Of a stretch of DNA of 64,000 nt, positions 7,974 to 17,186 are shown one piece after another. The stretch lies in assembly GCA_009783295.1 (NCBI GenBank), contig WRHK01000003.1, positions 1 through 64,000 on the forward strand, in the 5' to 3' direction. How positions within the stretch are numbered: position 1 is the stretch's first letter; each line of letters begins with the position of its first letter. Both the position numbers and the translations under genes were made by a program. The stretch comes from Promicromonosporaceae bacterium (GTDB taxonomy: Bacteria; Actinomycetota; Actinomycetes; Actinomycetales; Cellulomonadaceae). Under the pieces are notes generated by a model. That model did no database searches. It saw only the letters and a program-made list of their open reading frames with translations, and had not been told where the DNA came from.

Positions 7974-9644
7974 ATGAGCGAGCAGGCCTTCGACCGGCAC
8001 CACTTCGACTACGCGCCGTGGGAGTTCGCCGCCCAGGCGGACCCCGCGGCGCGGGCCGAGCAGCTGGGCGCGCAGGACCGCCTGCGCGCCCAGCTGCCGG
8101 GTACCTCGCTCGGCGAGGACGTGTACCTGTCGCCCCTCGCCACCATCCAGACCGACACCCTCGCCGTCGGCGACCGGACCACCGTCGCCGCGCTCGCCCA
8201 CCTCAGCGGCGACGTGACGCTCGGCGCGGACTGCTCGGTCAACGTCAGCACCGTCGTGCGCGGCACGGTCGCGGTGGGCGACGGCGTCCGCATCGGTGGT
8301 CAGACGTCGCTGCTCGGGTTCAACCACGGCACCGACCCGGCGGCGCCCATCCGCACGCAGCCGCTCACCACGCGCGGCATCACGGTCGGCGACGACGTGT
8401 GGGTCGGGTCCCACGTCGTGGTGCTCGACGGCGTGACGATCGGGGCGGGGGCGGTCGTCGGGGCCGGGGCCGTCGTGACCAAGGACGTGCCCGCGGGTGC
8501 GATCGTCGGGGGAAACCCCGCCCGGGTGATCCGGTGGCGCACGCCGCCCGCGTCGCCCGTGGCCGGCCTCGAGGAGCGGCTGGGCGACCTCGGTGCGCGG
8601 CTCCCCGACGACCTCGTCGCCCTGCTCGAACGCTGCTGGGACCCCGAGCGCTCGCTCTTCCGGGACGTTCCCGGGGCGGAGCCGACGCTCCGCGCGCAGT
8701 GCGACGCCGTCGAGCTGGCGGCGCTCGCGGGACTCGACGCGCCGCCGCAGTGGCCGCGCGAGGACTTGGTGGGATGGCTCCGCGCGCGGCAGGACGCCGC
8801 GACCGGCCTCGTCGCCCCGCTCGACCGCCCCGGCGCGGAGCTCGACCTGCGCGACGGCGAGGTGAGCTACCACCTGCTCAGCGTCGGCTATGCGCTCGAC
8901 CTGCTGGGCTCCGACCTGCCCCACCCCGTCGCGCCGATCGCCACCATGGCGCCGGGGGAGGTGGTCGCGCTGCTCGACGGGCTCGACTGGGAGCACGAGG
9001 CCTGGGGCGCCGGCCACCTGGTCGACGCGCTCGGGACGGGCTGGCGCTGGAACCTCGCACAGGGGCTGCCCGGCGCCGCGGGTTCCCTCGAGGCGCTGGT
9101 CGGCTGGCTCACCACCCGCCAGTCGCCGCGGCTCGGCGTGTGGGGCACCGAGCAGCCCGGCGTCGGCCTGCTCCAGGTGGTCAACGGCTTCTACCGGGCA
9201 AGCCGGGGCACGTACGCCCAGCTCGGGCTGCCGCTGCCGTACCCCGAGCGGACGGTCGACACCGTGCTGCGCCACGCCGCCGACCTGCGGTACTTCGTGC
9301 CCGAGCGGCAGAACGCGTGCAACGTGCTCGACGTCGTCCACCCGCTGTGGCTGGCGGGCCGGCAGACGGCGCACCGCCGCGACGAGGTGGTTGCGCTCGC
9401 CGAGCGGCTCTGCTCGGATGCTCTCGGCCGCTACCGGGGCGGGTTCGCGTTCGCGGCCGGGACGGCCCGCCGACCGGACCCCGACCGCGCGGTGGCGCTG
9501 CGCGGCACCGAGATGTGGCTCGCGATCCTCTGGTACCTGGCCGACCTGCTCGACCTGACGCCGGCGCTCGGCTACCAGCCGCGCGGCGTGCACAGCCCCG
9601 ATCCCTTCGCGCCGGGCCCGAGCGGGCTCGGCGGCGGGCGGTGA
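7974..9644 (+). CDS. Hexapeptide acetyltransferase fused to helical toroid-like domain
   Basis: A 556-residue cytoplasmic protein with two clear parts. Residues from about 45 to 200 are a left-handed beta-helix acyltransferase: repeated hexapeptides ([32 protein letters not shown]) and the closing [10 protein letters not shown] seen in maltose and serine acetyltransferases. Residues from about 205 to 556 are all helical, with repeats rich in Trp, His and Gly-Trp turns ([27 protein letters not shown]), which resembles an alpha/alpha toroid such as a terpene-cyclase or glycosidase barrel. I cannot assign the second part to a family. It starts eight bases after kduI, so it is part of the uronate operon and may modify a uronate-containing sugar or polymer. 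That function is a guess. Confidence 0.75.
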   Translation: MSEQAFDRHHFDYAPWEFAAQADPAARAEQLGAQDRLRAQLPGTSLGEDVYLSPLATIQTDTLAVGDRTTVAALAHLSGDVTLGADCSVNVSTVVRGTVAVGDGVRIGGQTSLLGFNHGTDPAAPIRTQPLTTRGITVGDDVWVGSHVVVLDGVTIGAGAVVGAGAVVTKDVPAGAIVGGNPARVIRWRTPPASPVAGLEERLGDLGARLPDDLVALLERCWDPERSLFRDVPGAEPTLRAQCDAVELAALAGLDAPPQWPREDLVGWLRARQDAATGLVAPLDRPGAELDLRDGEVSYHLLSVGYALDLLGSDLPHPVAPIATMAPGEVVALLDGLDWEHEAWGAGHLVDALGTGWRWNLAQGLPGAAGSLEALVGWLTTRQSPRLGVWGTEQPGVGLLQVVNGFYRASRGTYAQLGLPLPYPERTVDTVLRHAADLRYFVPERQNACNVLDVVHPLWLAGRQTAHRRDEVVALAERLCSDALGRYRGGFAFAAGTARRPDPDRAVALRGTEMWLAILWYLADLLDLTPALGYQPRGVHSPDPFAPGPSGLGGGR

Positions 9645-9681
9645 TCGCGGGGCAGAGGCGGGGCTGACACGCACGACGGGT

Positions 9682-9708
9682 TCCGGCGACGCCGACGACG
9701 TCGCCGGA
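9682..9708 (+). terminator. Hairpin ending the uronate operon
   Basis: A perfect 9-base inverted repeat (9682-9690 with 9700-9708, loop of 9) lies 37 bases after the last stop codon of the uronate operon. There is no T-tract, as is common for actinobacterial terminators. Confidence 0.6.
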
Positions 9709-9751
9709 CACTCGCATGCCCGCGCCATTCTGAGCTTGACCTTCGATGCAC

Positions 9752-9779
9752 TTTCCATTCCTTTCGCTTTGAATGGAAA
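9752..9779. promoter_or_regulatory. Inverted repeat in a low-GC intergenic patch
   Basis: The arms TTTCCATTC (9752-9760) and GAATGGAAA (9771-9779) are exact reverse complements around a 10-base spacer. The patch is much poorer in G+C than the window average. It sits about 75 bases upstream of a plausible promoter for the GH59 gene, so it may bind a regulator; a second terminator hairpin is the alternative. The rest of the 312-base gap between 9645 and 9956 holds the flanking hairpins and promoter listed separately and no gene. Confidence 0.45.
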
Positions 9780-9852
9780 AGGTTTCAGCGTTCGCCGCCA
9801 CACATCATCCCCGCTACCATCCCCGCGTCCAGAGCGATCATTTTCGAACATA

Positions 9853-9882
9853 TTGACAGCGTCGGATTCATCGGCGAACAAT
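9853..9882 (+). promoter_or_regulatory. Putative promoter of the GH59 gene
   Basis: A consensus -35 TTGACA (9853-9858) is followed after 18 bases by AACAAT (9877-9882), a weak -10 that keeps A2 and T6. Transcription would begin near 9889, giving a leader of about 68 bases. That leader contains a perfect 8-base hairpin with a four-base loop at 9913-9932. Confidence 0.45.
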
Positions 9883-9912
9883 TCCTAGGCCGACGCCATT
9901 CGTGCGCCAGGC

Positions 9913-9932
9913 AGGGCACGCAGACGTGCCCT
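9913..9932 (+). promoter_or_regulatory. Hairpin in the 5' leader of the GH59 gene
   Basis: AGGGCACG (9913-9920) pairs exactly with CGTGCCCT (9925-9932) across a CAGA tetraloop, followed by CTTTC. It lies between the putative promoter and the ribosome site of the GH59 gene. It could be an attenuator or a stabilising leader hairpin; the sequence alone does not decide. Confidence 0.4.
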
Positions 9933-9956
9933 CTTTCAATGACGAAAGGGATCGCC

Positions 9957-12900
9957 ATGAGACATGCACGCATCGCCGTGCTTGCCGTGTCCGCCCTGCT
10001 CGTGAGCGGGGTCGGGGTGATGGCCCCGTCGGCCACGGCCGCCGGCTCGAGCGTGGACGTCACGGTCGACGCCGACACCGTCGCCGCCGACAACGTCAAC
10101 GGGCTCACGTTCAAGGGCTTCGGCGTGCTGAGCGCCAACTCGACCAGCGCGCTGCTGATGGACTACAAGTCGCAGCAGCCCGCGGCCTACGCCCAGCTGC
10201 TGCAGGTGCTGTTCGGCGGCGACCACCCGCTGATGAACCAGGTCAAGATCGAGATGGGCGACGACCGCAACAACTCCACGGGGTCCGAGGCGGCGACGAT
10301 GCGTACTGCCGACGAGCCCGCGAACGTCACCCGCGACCCGGGCTTCCAGCTCGCGGCCGACGCCAAGAAGCTCAACCCGAACCTGCGCGTGAGCATCCTG
10401 CGATGGAACGCCCCGCCCTGGGCGAGCACGAACGACAAGATCTACACCTGGTACAAGAACACGATCCTCGCGGCGTACCGCGAGTACGGGTACATGGTCG
10501 ACTACGTCAACCCGGGTGTGAACGAGCAGAAGGCCGACCTGACCTGGACCAAGGACTTCGCGAACCGCGTCCGCACGGACACGACGGGATATGTGAGCGA
10601 CGACCCGTCGCTCGCCGGCTTCCGCCCCGGTGAGGCCGACCTGTTCCACCAGATCAAGACCGTCATCTCCGACGAGTCGAGCCTGGCGACGTTCGGCAGC
10701 CAGATGTTCTCCGACCCGTCGCTGCAGGACGCGGTCTCCGTCGCCGGGTACCACTACAACACCGACGACGACAGCGCCAAGAGCTACACGCGCATCGCCG
10801 AGCAGCTCGACAAGGAGGTCTGGAACAGCGAGGCGCAGGCCACGTTCAGCAACTCCTCGTTCCGCCCCAACAACAACACCGCCGACCCGACGGTCGCCGG
10901 CACCGGGCTGGGCGGCATCAACAGCCCGCTCGAGATGGCCGACACCATCGTCAAGGGCTTCGTGAACTCCCGGCGCACGCACTTCATCTACCAGCCGGCC
11001 ATCGGCTCGTTCTACGAGGGCGGGCAGTACTCCTACAAGGAGCTGGTCAGCGCCCGTGACCCGTGGTCGGGCTGGATGCACTACGACGCGGGCCTGGCGA
11101 TCCTCCAGCACTTCAGCGACTTCGCCGTGACGGGCTGGGAGAACCCGGACAACACCGCGGGGATCTGGCGCGCGGTGCCGAGCGCGAGCATGGCGACGGC
11201 GACGGGCACCAACCCGGTCAACGGCCGCAACGGCCTGCCCGACTACCTGACGCTCGCCGCGCCCGACAAGAGCGACTTCTCGACGGTCGTGGTCAACGAC
11301 TCCGAGCAGGCGAAGACGTACCGCATCACGCCGGAGCACTTCACGTTCGCGCAGGGCAAGCCCCTCGCGGTCTGGGAGACGCGTGCGGCCGGCACGGGCC
11401 AGGCCTTCAACGCCGACTACAAGCAGCACGTCGCCGACGTGGCGCCCGCGGCGGACGGCAGCTACACCGTCACGGTCGACCCGTACGCGATCGTCACGGT
11501 CACGTCGCTCGACGTCTCCGGCGACTCCAACTGGACCACACCCCTGCCGGTCGAGGGCCAGCGCACCGTGCTCGACGCCGACCCCACCCACAAGGTCCTG
11601 TGGCAGGACGGCTTCGACTACACCGGCAAGACCGTGCCGGTGATCGCCGACGGCGGCGGCCTTTCGGGTAGTTCGGAGAGCTTCGTCGCCTCGCGCGGCG
11701 GGGACACGGGCACCATCCCGCTCTACACGTGGGACCGCAACGGCACGTTCGAGGCCGTGCGGCAAGCGGACGGCGGGTGGGCCCTGCAGCAGCAGGTCGA
11801 CCGGCAGACGACGGGGGTGGGCGGCGCCTGGAACGGCGGCGACCCGATCACGGGTGTCGGCGACCTGCGCTGGACCAACTACAAGGCGTCGGTCGACGTC
11901 GCCTTCTCGCAGACGGCGGCCCCGGCCGACGCCTACGCGGCGATCGGCGCCCGCTCCACGGGCGGCGACAGCACCAACACGCTCAACGGCACGCCCTACG
12001 CCCTGCGGCTGGACCGCGACGGCGGGTGGCAGCTGGAGCGCGTGGGCACGGCCGTCGCGAGCGGCACGGTGGCCGGGGGCAAGTACGACCCCGCGGCGTG
12101 GCACCACCTGGCGATCCAGGTGGCCGGCACCGACGTGACGGCCTGGGTCGACGGCACGCAGGTCGCCGACTGGACCGACGCCGGCACCCCGTACCTGTCG
12201 GGCCGCGTCGACCTGGCGAGCGGGTTCTCCACGACCCGGTTCGACAACCTCAGCATCGAGCGGGTCAAGGGCTACGCGCCGTACTACAGCGAGTACCTCG
12301 ACGGCATGGAGATGAACGACCTCGCCGACCCGCCGGCCACCAAGCTCGTCTACGACGGCGCGTGGAAGCACGCCGACGGCGGCGGCATGTACGAGTACCA
12401 GCGGTCCTCCTCGGTCAACCAGGCCGCGGGTGCGGGTGTCTCCTACACGTTCACCGGGACGGGCCTCGACGTCGTCGGGCAGAACGACGGGTCGGCGCGG
12501 CTCAAGGTGTCGGTCGACGGCGACGTCATCGACGCCAACGCCGCGACGCACGCGTCGGCCTACTACCAGCAGACGTACTCGCTGCGCGGCCTGCCGTACG
12601 GCAAGCACACCGTCCGGCTCGAGGTGCTGACCGGCAAGATCGACGTCGACGCCGTCGGCGTGGTCGAGCAGCCGCCGGCGTCGCCGTTCCCGCCGTCGGA
12701 CCTCACCAAGGCCGTCAACGCCGCGCGGAAGGTCCAGCGGGACGCCGACTACACGGACGCCGACTGGGCGCTGTTCCAGCGAGACCTCGCGATGGCACAG
12801 TCCGCGGTGTCCGACCCGTCGGCCTACCGGCTCGACGGCGAGGGCGCTCAGCAGCTCGCCGCCCGGCTCGCCGGCGCGGCCCGCCCGCTGGCGAACCGCG

Positions 12901-13658
12901 TGGTCAGCATGCCGCAGACGTGGCGTGCGGCCGTCGCCGGCGGTGCGACGCCGGACCTCCCGGCCACCCTCCCCGCGACCCTGACCGACGGCGCCACGCG
13001 TGACCTGCCGATCACGTGGGACCTGACCGGGTTGGACCTCACGCAGCCGTGGAGCACCGTCACGGTGCACGGCTCCTACGGCAGCGCGGCGGCGACGGCG
13101 CGCGTCGAGGTGGTCCCGGCGGGCGTGCTGGCGTTCGCCGACGTCAACGGGACGGCGGCGGCGCTGGGCGCGGAGTCGCCGTCGTACCGGGCGATCGCGG
13201 ACCTCGTGGGCCCCGGGCTGCTCAACCAGGCACCCGACCAGGTCTACGAGAACGGCGCCACGTGGGGCCACTACGGCCGCAACGCCGCCGGTGCGCGGAC
13301 GATCAACTACAAGGGGATCGTCGCGGGGCCGTACGACAAGCTCACCACGACCGGGATCTACGCCTCCGACCAGGTGGGCGCCGAGCTGACCTACACGTTC
13401 ACGCTCCCCGCCGGCCGGTACACCGTCGCCGCGGGCAGCAACTCGTGGTGGCCCGGCAACGCCCGCACCGAGGACGTGTTCCTCGACTACGACGGCCAGG
13501 CCCACAAGGTCGACACCGTCACGCTCGACAGCGGGCACCCGAGCAAGGTCATGGGCTACACGCTCGACCTGGCGCAGCCGGGGCCGGTCACGCTGCGGCT
13601 CCGGGCCGTCAACGGCCAGTCGCCGATGCTGTCGTGGGCGGCGGTGGTGCAGGGCTGA
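9957..13658 (+). CDS. Secreted GH59 galactocerebrosidase-like glycosidase
   Basis: A secreted multidomain enzyme of 1233 residues. A Sec signal peptide (about residues 1-28, basic start then ending near ATAAG) is followed by a GH59-type TIM barrel. The acid/base is likely Glu190 in VNPGVNEQ and the nucleophile Glu292 in EVWNSEAQ, matching the WNE and SSE spots of galactocerebrosidases. A LamG-like sandwich follows at about 530-780, then a carbohydrate-binding-like domain, a FIVAR-like helical piece near 905-970, a Big_4-type Ig domain near 975-1060, and a final beta-sandwich. The ATG at 9957 is chosen over 9939 because AAAGGGA precedes it. The likely substrate is a beta-galactoside on a polysaccharide or glycolipid. 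Confidence 0.82.
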   Translation: MRHARIAVLAVSALLVSGVGVMAPSATAAGSSVDVTVDADTVAADNVNGLTFKGFGVLSANSTSALLMDYKSQQPAAYAQLLQVLFGGDHPLMNQVKIEMGDDRNNSTGSEAATMRTADEPANVTRDPGFQLAADAKKLNPNLRVSILRWNAPPWASTNDKIYTWYKNTILAAYREYGYMVDYVNPGVNEQKADLTWTKDFANRVRTDTTGYVSDDPSLAGFRPGEADLFHQIKTVISDESSLATFGSQMFSDPSLQDAVSVAGYHYNTDDDSAKSYTRIAEQLDKEVWNSEAQATFSNSSFRPNNNTADPTVAGTGLGGINSPLEMADTIVKGFVNSRRTHFIYQPAIGSFYEGGQYSYKELVSARDPWSGWMHYDAGLAILQHFSDFAVTGWENPDNTAGIWRAVPSASMATATGTNPVNGRNGLPDYLTLAAPDKSDFSTVVVNDSEQAKTYRITPEHFTFAQGKPLAVWETRAAGTGQAFNADYKQHVADVAPAADGSYTVTVDPYAIVTVTSLDVSGDSNWTTPLPVEGQRTVLDADPTHKVLWQDGFDYTGKTVPVIADGGGLSGSSESFVASRGGDTGTIPLYTWDRNGTFEAVRQADGGWALQQQVDRQTTGVGGAWNGGDPITGVGDLRWTNYKASVDVAFSQTAAPADAYAAIGARSTGGDSTNTLNGTPYALRLDRDGGWQLERVGTAVASGTVAGGKYDPAAWHHLAIQVAGTDVTAWVDGTQVADWTDAGTPYLSGRVDLASGFSTTRFDNLSIERVKGYAPYYSEYLDGMEMNDLADPPATKLVYDGAWKHADGGGMYEYQRSSSVNQAAGAGVSYTFTGTGLDVVGQNDGSARLKVSVDGDVIDANAATHASAYYQQTYSLRGLPYGKHTVRLEVLTGKIDVDAVGVVEQPPASPFPPSDLTKAVNAARKVQRDADYTDADWALFQRDLAMAQSAVSDPSAYRLDGEGAQQLAARLAGAARPLANRVVSMPQTWRAAVAGGATPDLPATLPATLTDGATRDLPITWDLTGLDLTQPWSTVTVHGSYGSAAATARVEVVPAGVLAFADVNGTAAALGAESPSYRAIADLVGPGLLNQAPDQVYENGATWGHYGRNAAGARTINYKGIVAGPYDKLTTTGIYASDQVGAELTYTFTLPAGRYTVAAGSNSWWPGNARTEDVFLDYDGQAHKVDTVTLDSGHPSKVMGYTLDLAQPGPVTLRLRAVNGQSPMLSWAAVVQG

Positions 13659-13675
13659 CGAGCCCGGAAAGGCGG

Positions 13676-13715
13676 GGCCCGGCCGGCGGGGCGTCATCGC
13701 CCCGGCGGCCGGGCC
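13676..13715. terminator. Bidirectional terminator between GH59 and pckG
   Basis: A 17-base stem (13676-13692 with 13699-13715) with one mismatch and a six-base loop lies between two convergent genes, 17 bases after the GH59 stop and 15 before the pckG stop. It is symmetric enough to serve both strands. Confidence 0.75.
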
Positions 13716-13730
13716 TGCCGTCTGTCCAGG

Positions 13731-15596
13731 TCAGGCGTTCGCGAGCCGGGCCCGCAGCCCGTCGAGCTGGTCCGTGAGCTCGACGGGGACGCGGCCGCCG
13801 AAGCCCTCGAAGAACGCCTCGGTGAGGTCGGCCTCCCGGCGCCAGGCCTCGGCGGGCACGTCGAACAGTGCGGCCACGGCGTCCTCCGTCAGGCCGAGGC
13901 CGGTCAGGTCCAGGGAGCCCGCCGCCGGCAGCAGGCCGACGGCGGCGCGGACGGCCCCGACGTCGGACCGTTGGCCGCGCGCCCGCTCGACCTGCTCGGT
14001 GATCCACGCGACGACGCGCGTGTTCTCGCCGAAGCCGGGCCACAGGAACCGGCCGTCCGCACCCTTGCGGAACCAGTTGACCTGAAACACGCGGGGGCGC
14101 CGGGCGGGGGCCAGCGCGTCGCCGACGGCGAGCCAGTGCGCCCAGTGGTCGGGCATCGCGTACCCGCAGAACGGCATCATCGCGAACGGGTCGCGGCGCA
14201 GCTCGCCGACCGTGCCCTCGGCGGCGGCGGTGCGCTCGGAGCTGATCGTGGCGCCCAGGAACACGCCGTGGTCCCAGCTCAGCGCCTGCGTCACGAGCGG
14301 CACGTTGGTGGCGCGGCGGCCGCCGAACACGATCGCGTCGACGGGCACGCCCGCCGGGTCGTCCCAGTCGGGGGCGATCGACGGGCACTGCGAGGCCGCG
14401 ACGGTGAACCGCGAGTTGGGGTGGGCTGCCGGGCGGCCCGAGTCGGGCGTCCAGTCCCTGCCCGTCCAGTCGACCAGGTGCGCGGGCGGCTCGGGCGTGA
14501 GGCCCTCCCACCAGACGTCGCCGTCGTCGGTGAGCGCCACGTTGGTGAAGATGACGTCGTGCGACAGCGTGGCGATCGCCGTCGGGTTGGTGTCCGGGCC
14601 GGTGCCGGGTGCCACGCCGAAGAAGCCCGCCTCCGGGTTGATGGCGCGCAGGGCGCCATCGTCGTCGGGGCGCATCCACACGATGTCGTCGCCGAGGGTC
14701 TCCACCTGCCAGCCCGGCAGGGTGGGGCGCAGCATCGCGAGGTTCGTCTTGCCGCACGCGCTCGGGAACGCGGCGGCGAGGTGGAACCGGTGGCCCGCGG
14801 GGTTGGTGACGCGCACCAGCAGCATGTGCTCGGCGAGCCAGCCCTCGTCGCGGGCCATCACCGACGCGATGCGCAGCGCGAAGCACTTCTTGCCCAGCAG
14901 CGCGTTGCCGCCGTACCCCGAGCCGAACGACCAGATCTCGCGGGACTCCGGGAAGTGGGCGATGTACTTGGTCTCGTTGCAGGGCCACGGCACGTCCCGC
15001 TCGAGCGGGCCGAGGGGTGCCCCCACGCTGTGGACCGCGGGCACCCAGTCGGCTCCCTGGTCGATGAGCTGCAGCACCCGCGGCGAGACGCGCGTCATGA
15101 CGTGCATGGAGACGACGACGTACGGCGAGTCGGTGATCTCGACGCCGACCTGCGAGATCGGGCCGCCCAGGGGGCCCATCGAGAACGGCACCACGTACAG
15201 GGTGCGGCCCCGCATCGCGCCGGCGAACACGCCGCGCAGCTCGGCGCCCATGCGCGCCGGGTGCTCCCAGTTGTTGGTGGGCCCGGCGTCCTCCTGGCGC
15301 TCGGAGCAGATGAAGGTGCGCGACTCGACGCGCGCAACGTCGGACGGGTGCGACCGGGCGAGGTAGGAGCCCGGGCGCCTCCCCTCGTCGAGCCGCACCA
15401 GCGTGCCGGCCTCCACCATCTCGGCCAGCAGCCGCTGCTTCTCATGCGCCGAGCCGTCGCACCAGACGACGGCGTCGGGCTGGGTGAGCGCCGCGACCTC
15501 GGCGACCCACGCCTCGACGGACCGGTCCCCGGGGTCGACGACGGCGCTCGGGCGGCGGTAGGCGGTGGCGGCGGGGTGCTCGACGGTAGCGGTCAT
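13731..15596 (-). CDS. pckG: Phosphoenolpyruvate carboxykinase (GTP)
   Basis: A 621-residue cytoplasmic enzyme of the GTP-dependent class, normal length. It turns oxaloacetate and GTP into PEP, CO2 and GDP, the first committed step of gluconeogenesis. The kinase-1a loop FPSACGKTN with its reactive Cys is near residue 285, and the metal/GTP-binding [10 protein letters not shown] and the NWFRKG segment are both present. The GTP form is the one used in actinobacteria. It is divergent from a RamB-like regulator, and a perfect palindrome between them covers a TTGACA that could be its -35 box. The neighbourhood of an aromatic ring-cleavage pair suits growth on substrates that enter at the citric acid cycle. 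Confidence 0.97.
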   Translation of the reverse strand: MTATVEHPAATAYRRPSAVVDPGDRSVEAWVAEVAALTQPDAVVWCDGSAHEKQRLLAEMVEAGTLVRLDEGRRPGSYLARSHPSDVARVESRTFICSERQEDAGPTNNWEHPARMGAELRGVFAGAMRGRTLYVVPFSMGPLGGPISQVGVEITDSPYVVVSMHVMTRVSPRVLQLIDQGADWVPAVHSVGAPLGPLERDVPWPCNETKYIAHFPESREIWSFGSGYGGNALLGKKCFALRIASVMARDEGWLAEHMLLVRVTNPAGHRFHLAAAFPSACGKTNLAMLRPTLPGWQVETLGDDIVWMRPDDDGALRAINPEAGFFGVAPGTGPDTNPTAIATLSHDVIFTNVALTDDGDVWWEGLTPEPPAHLVDWTGRDWTPDSGRPAAHPNSRFTVAASQCPSIAPDWDDPAGVPVDAIVFGGRRATNVPLVTQALSWDHGVFLGATISSERTAAAEGTVGELRRDPFAMMPFCGYAMPDHWAHWLAVGDALAPARRPRVFQVNWFRKGADGRFLWPGFGENTRVVAWITEQVERARGQRSDVGAVRAAVGLLPAAGSLDLTGLGLTEDAVAALFDVPAEAWRREADLTEAFFEGFGGRVPVELTDQLDGLRARLANA

Positions 15597-15643
15597 GTCT
15601 CGACCCTTCCGCGGTTGGCTCCACCCTTGCCACGGTTCAGCCT

Positions 15644-15665
15644 GTCAAGATCGGACGATCTTGAC
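15644..15665. promoter_or_regulatory. Palindromic operator between pckG and the RamB-like gene
   Basis: GTCAAGATC (15644-15652) and GATCTTGAC (15657-15665) are exact inverted repeats separated by GGAC. The left arm overlaps TGTCAA (15643-15648), which read on the minus strand is a perfect -35 for pckG. The right arm ends two bases before the likely -10 (TAGCGT) of the regulator gene. It is therefore placed to control both promoters, most simply as the autoregulatory site of the RamB-like protein. It differs from the RamB site known in corynebacteria, so the binding protein is inferred. Confidence 0.65.
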
Positions 15666-15666
15666 G

Positions 15667-15672
15667 TAGCGT
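15667..15672 (+). promoter_or_regulatory. -10 box for leaderless RamB-like gene
   Basis: TAGCGT is followed by seven bases and then GTG at 15680, the spacing expected when transcription starts at the start codon. The same arrangement recurs at several other genes in this window. Confidence 0.5.
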
Positions 15673-15679
15673 GAAAGGC

Positions 15680-17143
15680 GTGGCCACCGACGTCCCCGAC
15701 CTGCTCACCCTCGGCCGCCGCGTGCGGCACCTGCGCACCCGGCGCGGCCTGACGCTCGACGCGCTCGGCGCCGCCGTCGGGTGCACGCCGTCGCTGCTCT
15801 CGCTCGTCGAGAACGGGCGCCGCGAGCCGCGCCTGTCGCTGCTGCGCGCGATCGCGGCGGCGCTCGACGTCGGCGTCGGCGACCTGCTCGCTGCCGAGGC
15901 GCCCGACCGGCGGGCCGCCCTGGAGATCGAGCTGGAGCGTGCCCAGCGCGGGCCGCTCTTCGGGGAGCTGGCGCTGCCGCTGGTGAGGCCGTCGCAGCGG
16001 CTGCCCATGCCGGTGCTCGAGCAGCTGGTGGGCTTGCACGCCGAGCTGGCCCGGCGCGAGGAGCAGGCGATCGCCACGCCGGAGGAGGCGCGGCGGGCCA
16101 ACACCGAGCTGCGCCTGGAGCGGCAGGGGCGCAACAACTACTACCCGCACATCGAGCAGCTCGCGGAGGACCTGGTCACGCGCGCCGGGTACCCGGGCAC
16201 GGGGGCGGTATCGCACAGCACCGTCGCCCGGATGGCCCGATCGCTGGGGTTCGAGATCCTGCACGTCACCGACCTGCCGCGGTCGGCCCGGACCGTCACC
16301 GACCTGCGCCACGGGCGCATCTACCTGCCGCAGGCGTCCACGCCGGGCGGGCACGGGCTGCGGTCCCTGGCGCTCCAGGCGGTCGCCCACCGCCTGCTCG
16401 AGCACGAGCGCCCGCGCAGCTACGCCGAGTTCCTGCGCCAGCGCGTCGAGATCACCTACTTCGCCGCGGCGTGCCTGGTGCCGCAGCAGGCCGCCGTCGC
16501 GTTCCTCGCCGCCCGCAAGCGCGACAAGGACCTGGCCGTCGAGGACTTCCGGGACCACTTCGGCATCACGCACGAGGCCGCCGCGATGCGCCTGACCAAC
16601 CTCGCCACGGAGCACCTGGGCATCTTGCTGCACTTCGTGCGCGTCGGCGACGACGGCTCCCTGTTCCGCGGGTACGCCAACGACGGGATGCCCCTGCCGC
16701 AGGACGTCACGGGGGCGATCGAGGGCCAGCTCGTCTGCCGCGCCTGGGCCGCCCGCGCGGTGTTCGAGCGCCGCGACGTGGCCACCGAGTACTACCAGTA
16801 CACGGACACCCCGGCGGGCACGTTCTGGGGCTCGGTCCAGATCGGCACCCAGGGGCCCGAGGGATCCGGCGCCGGCGCCTTCTCCATCACCGTCGGGGTG
16901 CCGTACGCATACGCGAAGTGGTTCCGCGGGCGGGAGACGCGCGAGCGCCGCGTGTCCACGTGCCCCGACCCGGCGTGCTGCCAGCGCCCGTCGGCCGACC
17001 TCGCCGCGCGGTGGTCCGACGTCGCGTGGCCGAGCGCGCGCATGCACCAGCAGATCCTCACCGCGCTGCCGCGGGGCGCGTTCCCCGGCGTCGAGGACGT
17101 GGAGCTCTTCGCGTTCCTGGAGCGGCACGCCCCCGCGGAGTGA
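15680..17143 (+). CDS. RamB/ScfR-family XRE transcriptional regulator
   Basis: A 487-residue regulator. An N-terminal XRE helix-turn-helix occupies about residues 5-65 (LGAAVGCTPSLLSLVENGRREP), followed by a long IrrE-like/DUF2083 region with the short-chain fatty acyl regulator signature and a late Cys cluster (STCPDPACC). Corynebacterial RamB of this type represses acetate-activation and glyoxylate-cycle genes. GTG at 15680 is favoured because a TAGCGT -10 box ends seven bases before it; GTG at 15671 is in frame and also possible. The gene is divergent from pckG, so it probably ties gluconeogenesis to an acyl-CoA signal and represses itself through the shared palindrome. Confidence 0.85.
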   Translation: MATDVPDLLTLGRRVRHLRTRRGLTLDALGAAVGCTPSLLSLVENGRREPRLSLLRAIAAALDVGVGDLLAAEAPDRRAALEIELERAQRGPLFGELALPLVRPSQRLPMPVLEQLVGLHAELARREEQAIATPEEARRANTELRLERQGRNNYYPHIEQLAEDLVTRAGYPGTGAVSHSTVARMARSLGFEILHVTDLPRSARTVTDLRHGRIYLPQASTPGGHGLRSLALQAVAHRLLEHERPRSYAEFLRQRVEITYFAAACLVPQQAAVAFLAARKRDKDLAVEDFRDHFGITHEAAAMRLTNLATEHLGILLHFVRVGDDGSLFRGYANDGMPLPQDVTGAIEGQLVCRAWAARAVFERRDVATEYYQYTDTPAGTFWGSVQIGTQGPEGSGAGAFSITVGVPYAYAKWFRGRETRERRVSTCPDPACCQRPSADLAARWSDVAWPSARMHQQILTALPRGAFPGVEDVELFAFLERHAPAE

Positions 17144-17147
17144 GGGC

Positions 17148-17153
17148 TACCGT
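17148..17153 (+). promoter_or_regulatory. Putative -10 box for the ring-cleavage operon
   Basis: TACCGT lies five bases after the regulator's stop codon. Transcription would start near 17160, leaving a leader of about 27 bases that carries the CGGAGAG ribosome site of the dioxygenase gene. Confidence 0.35.
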
Positions 17154-17186
17154 TCGTGGGAGAGGTCGCCCACCGCCGGAGAGACC

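Noticed and set aside
9936..13697. A very long open frame on the minus strand opposite the GH59 gene
   Set aside because: It has no recognisable domain, is rich in Arg, Val and His as expected from reversed high-GC codons, and the + strand frame has signal peptide, catalytic residues and a ribosome site.
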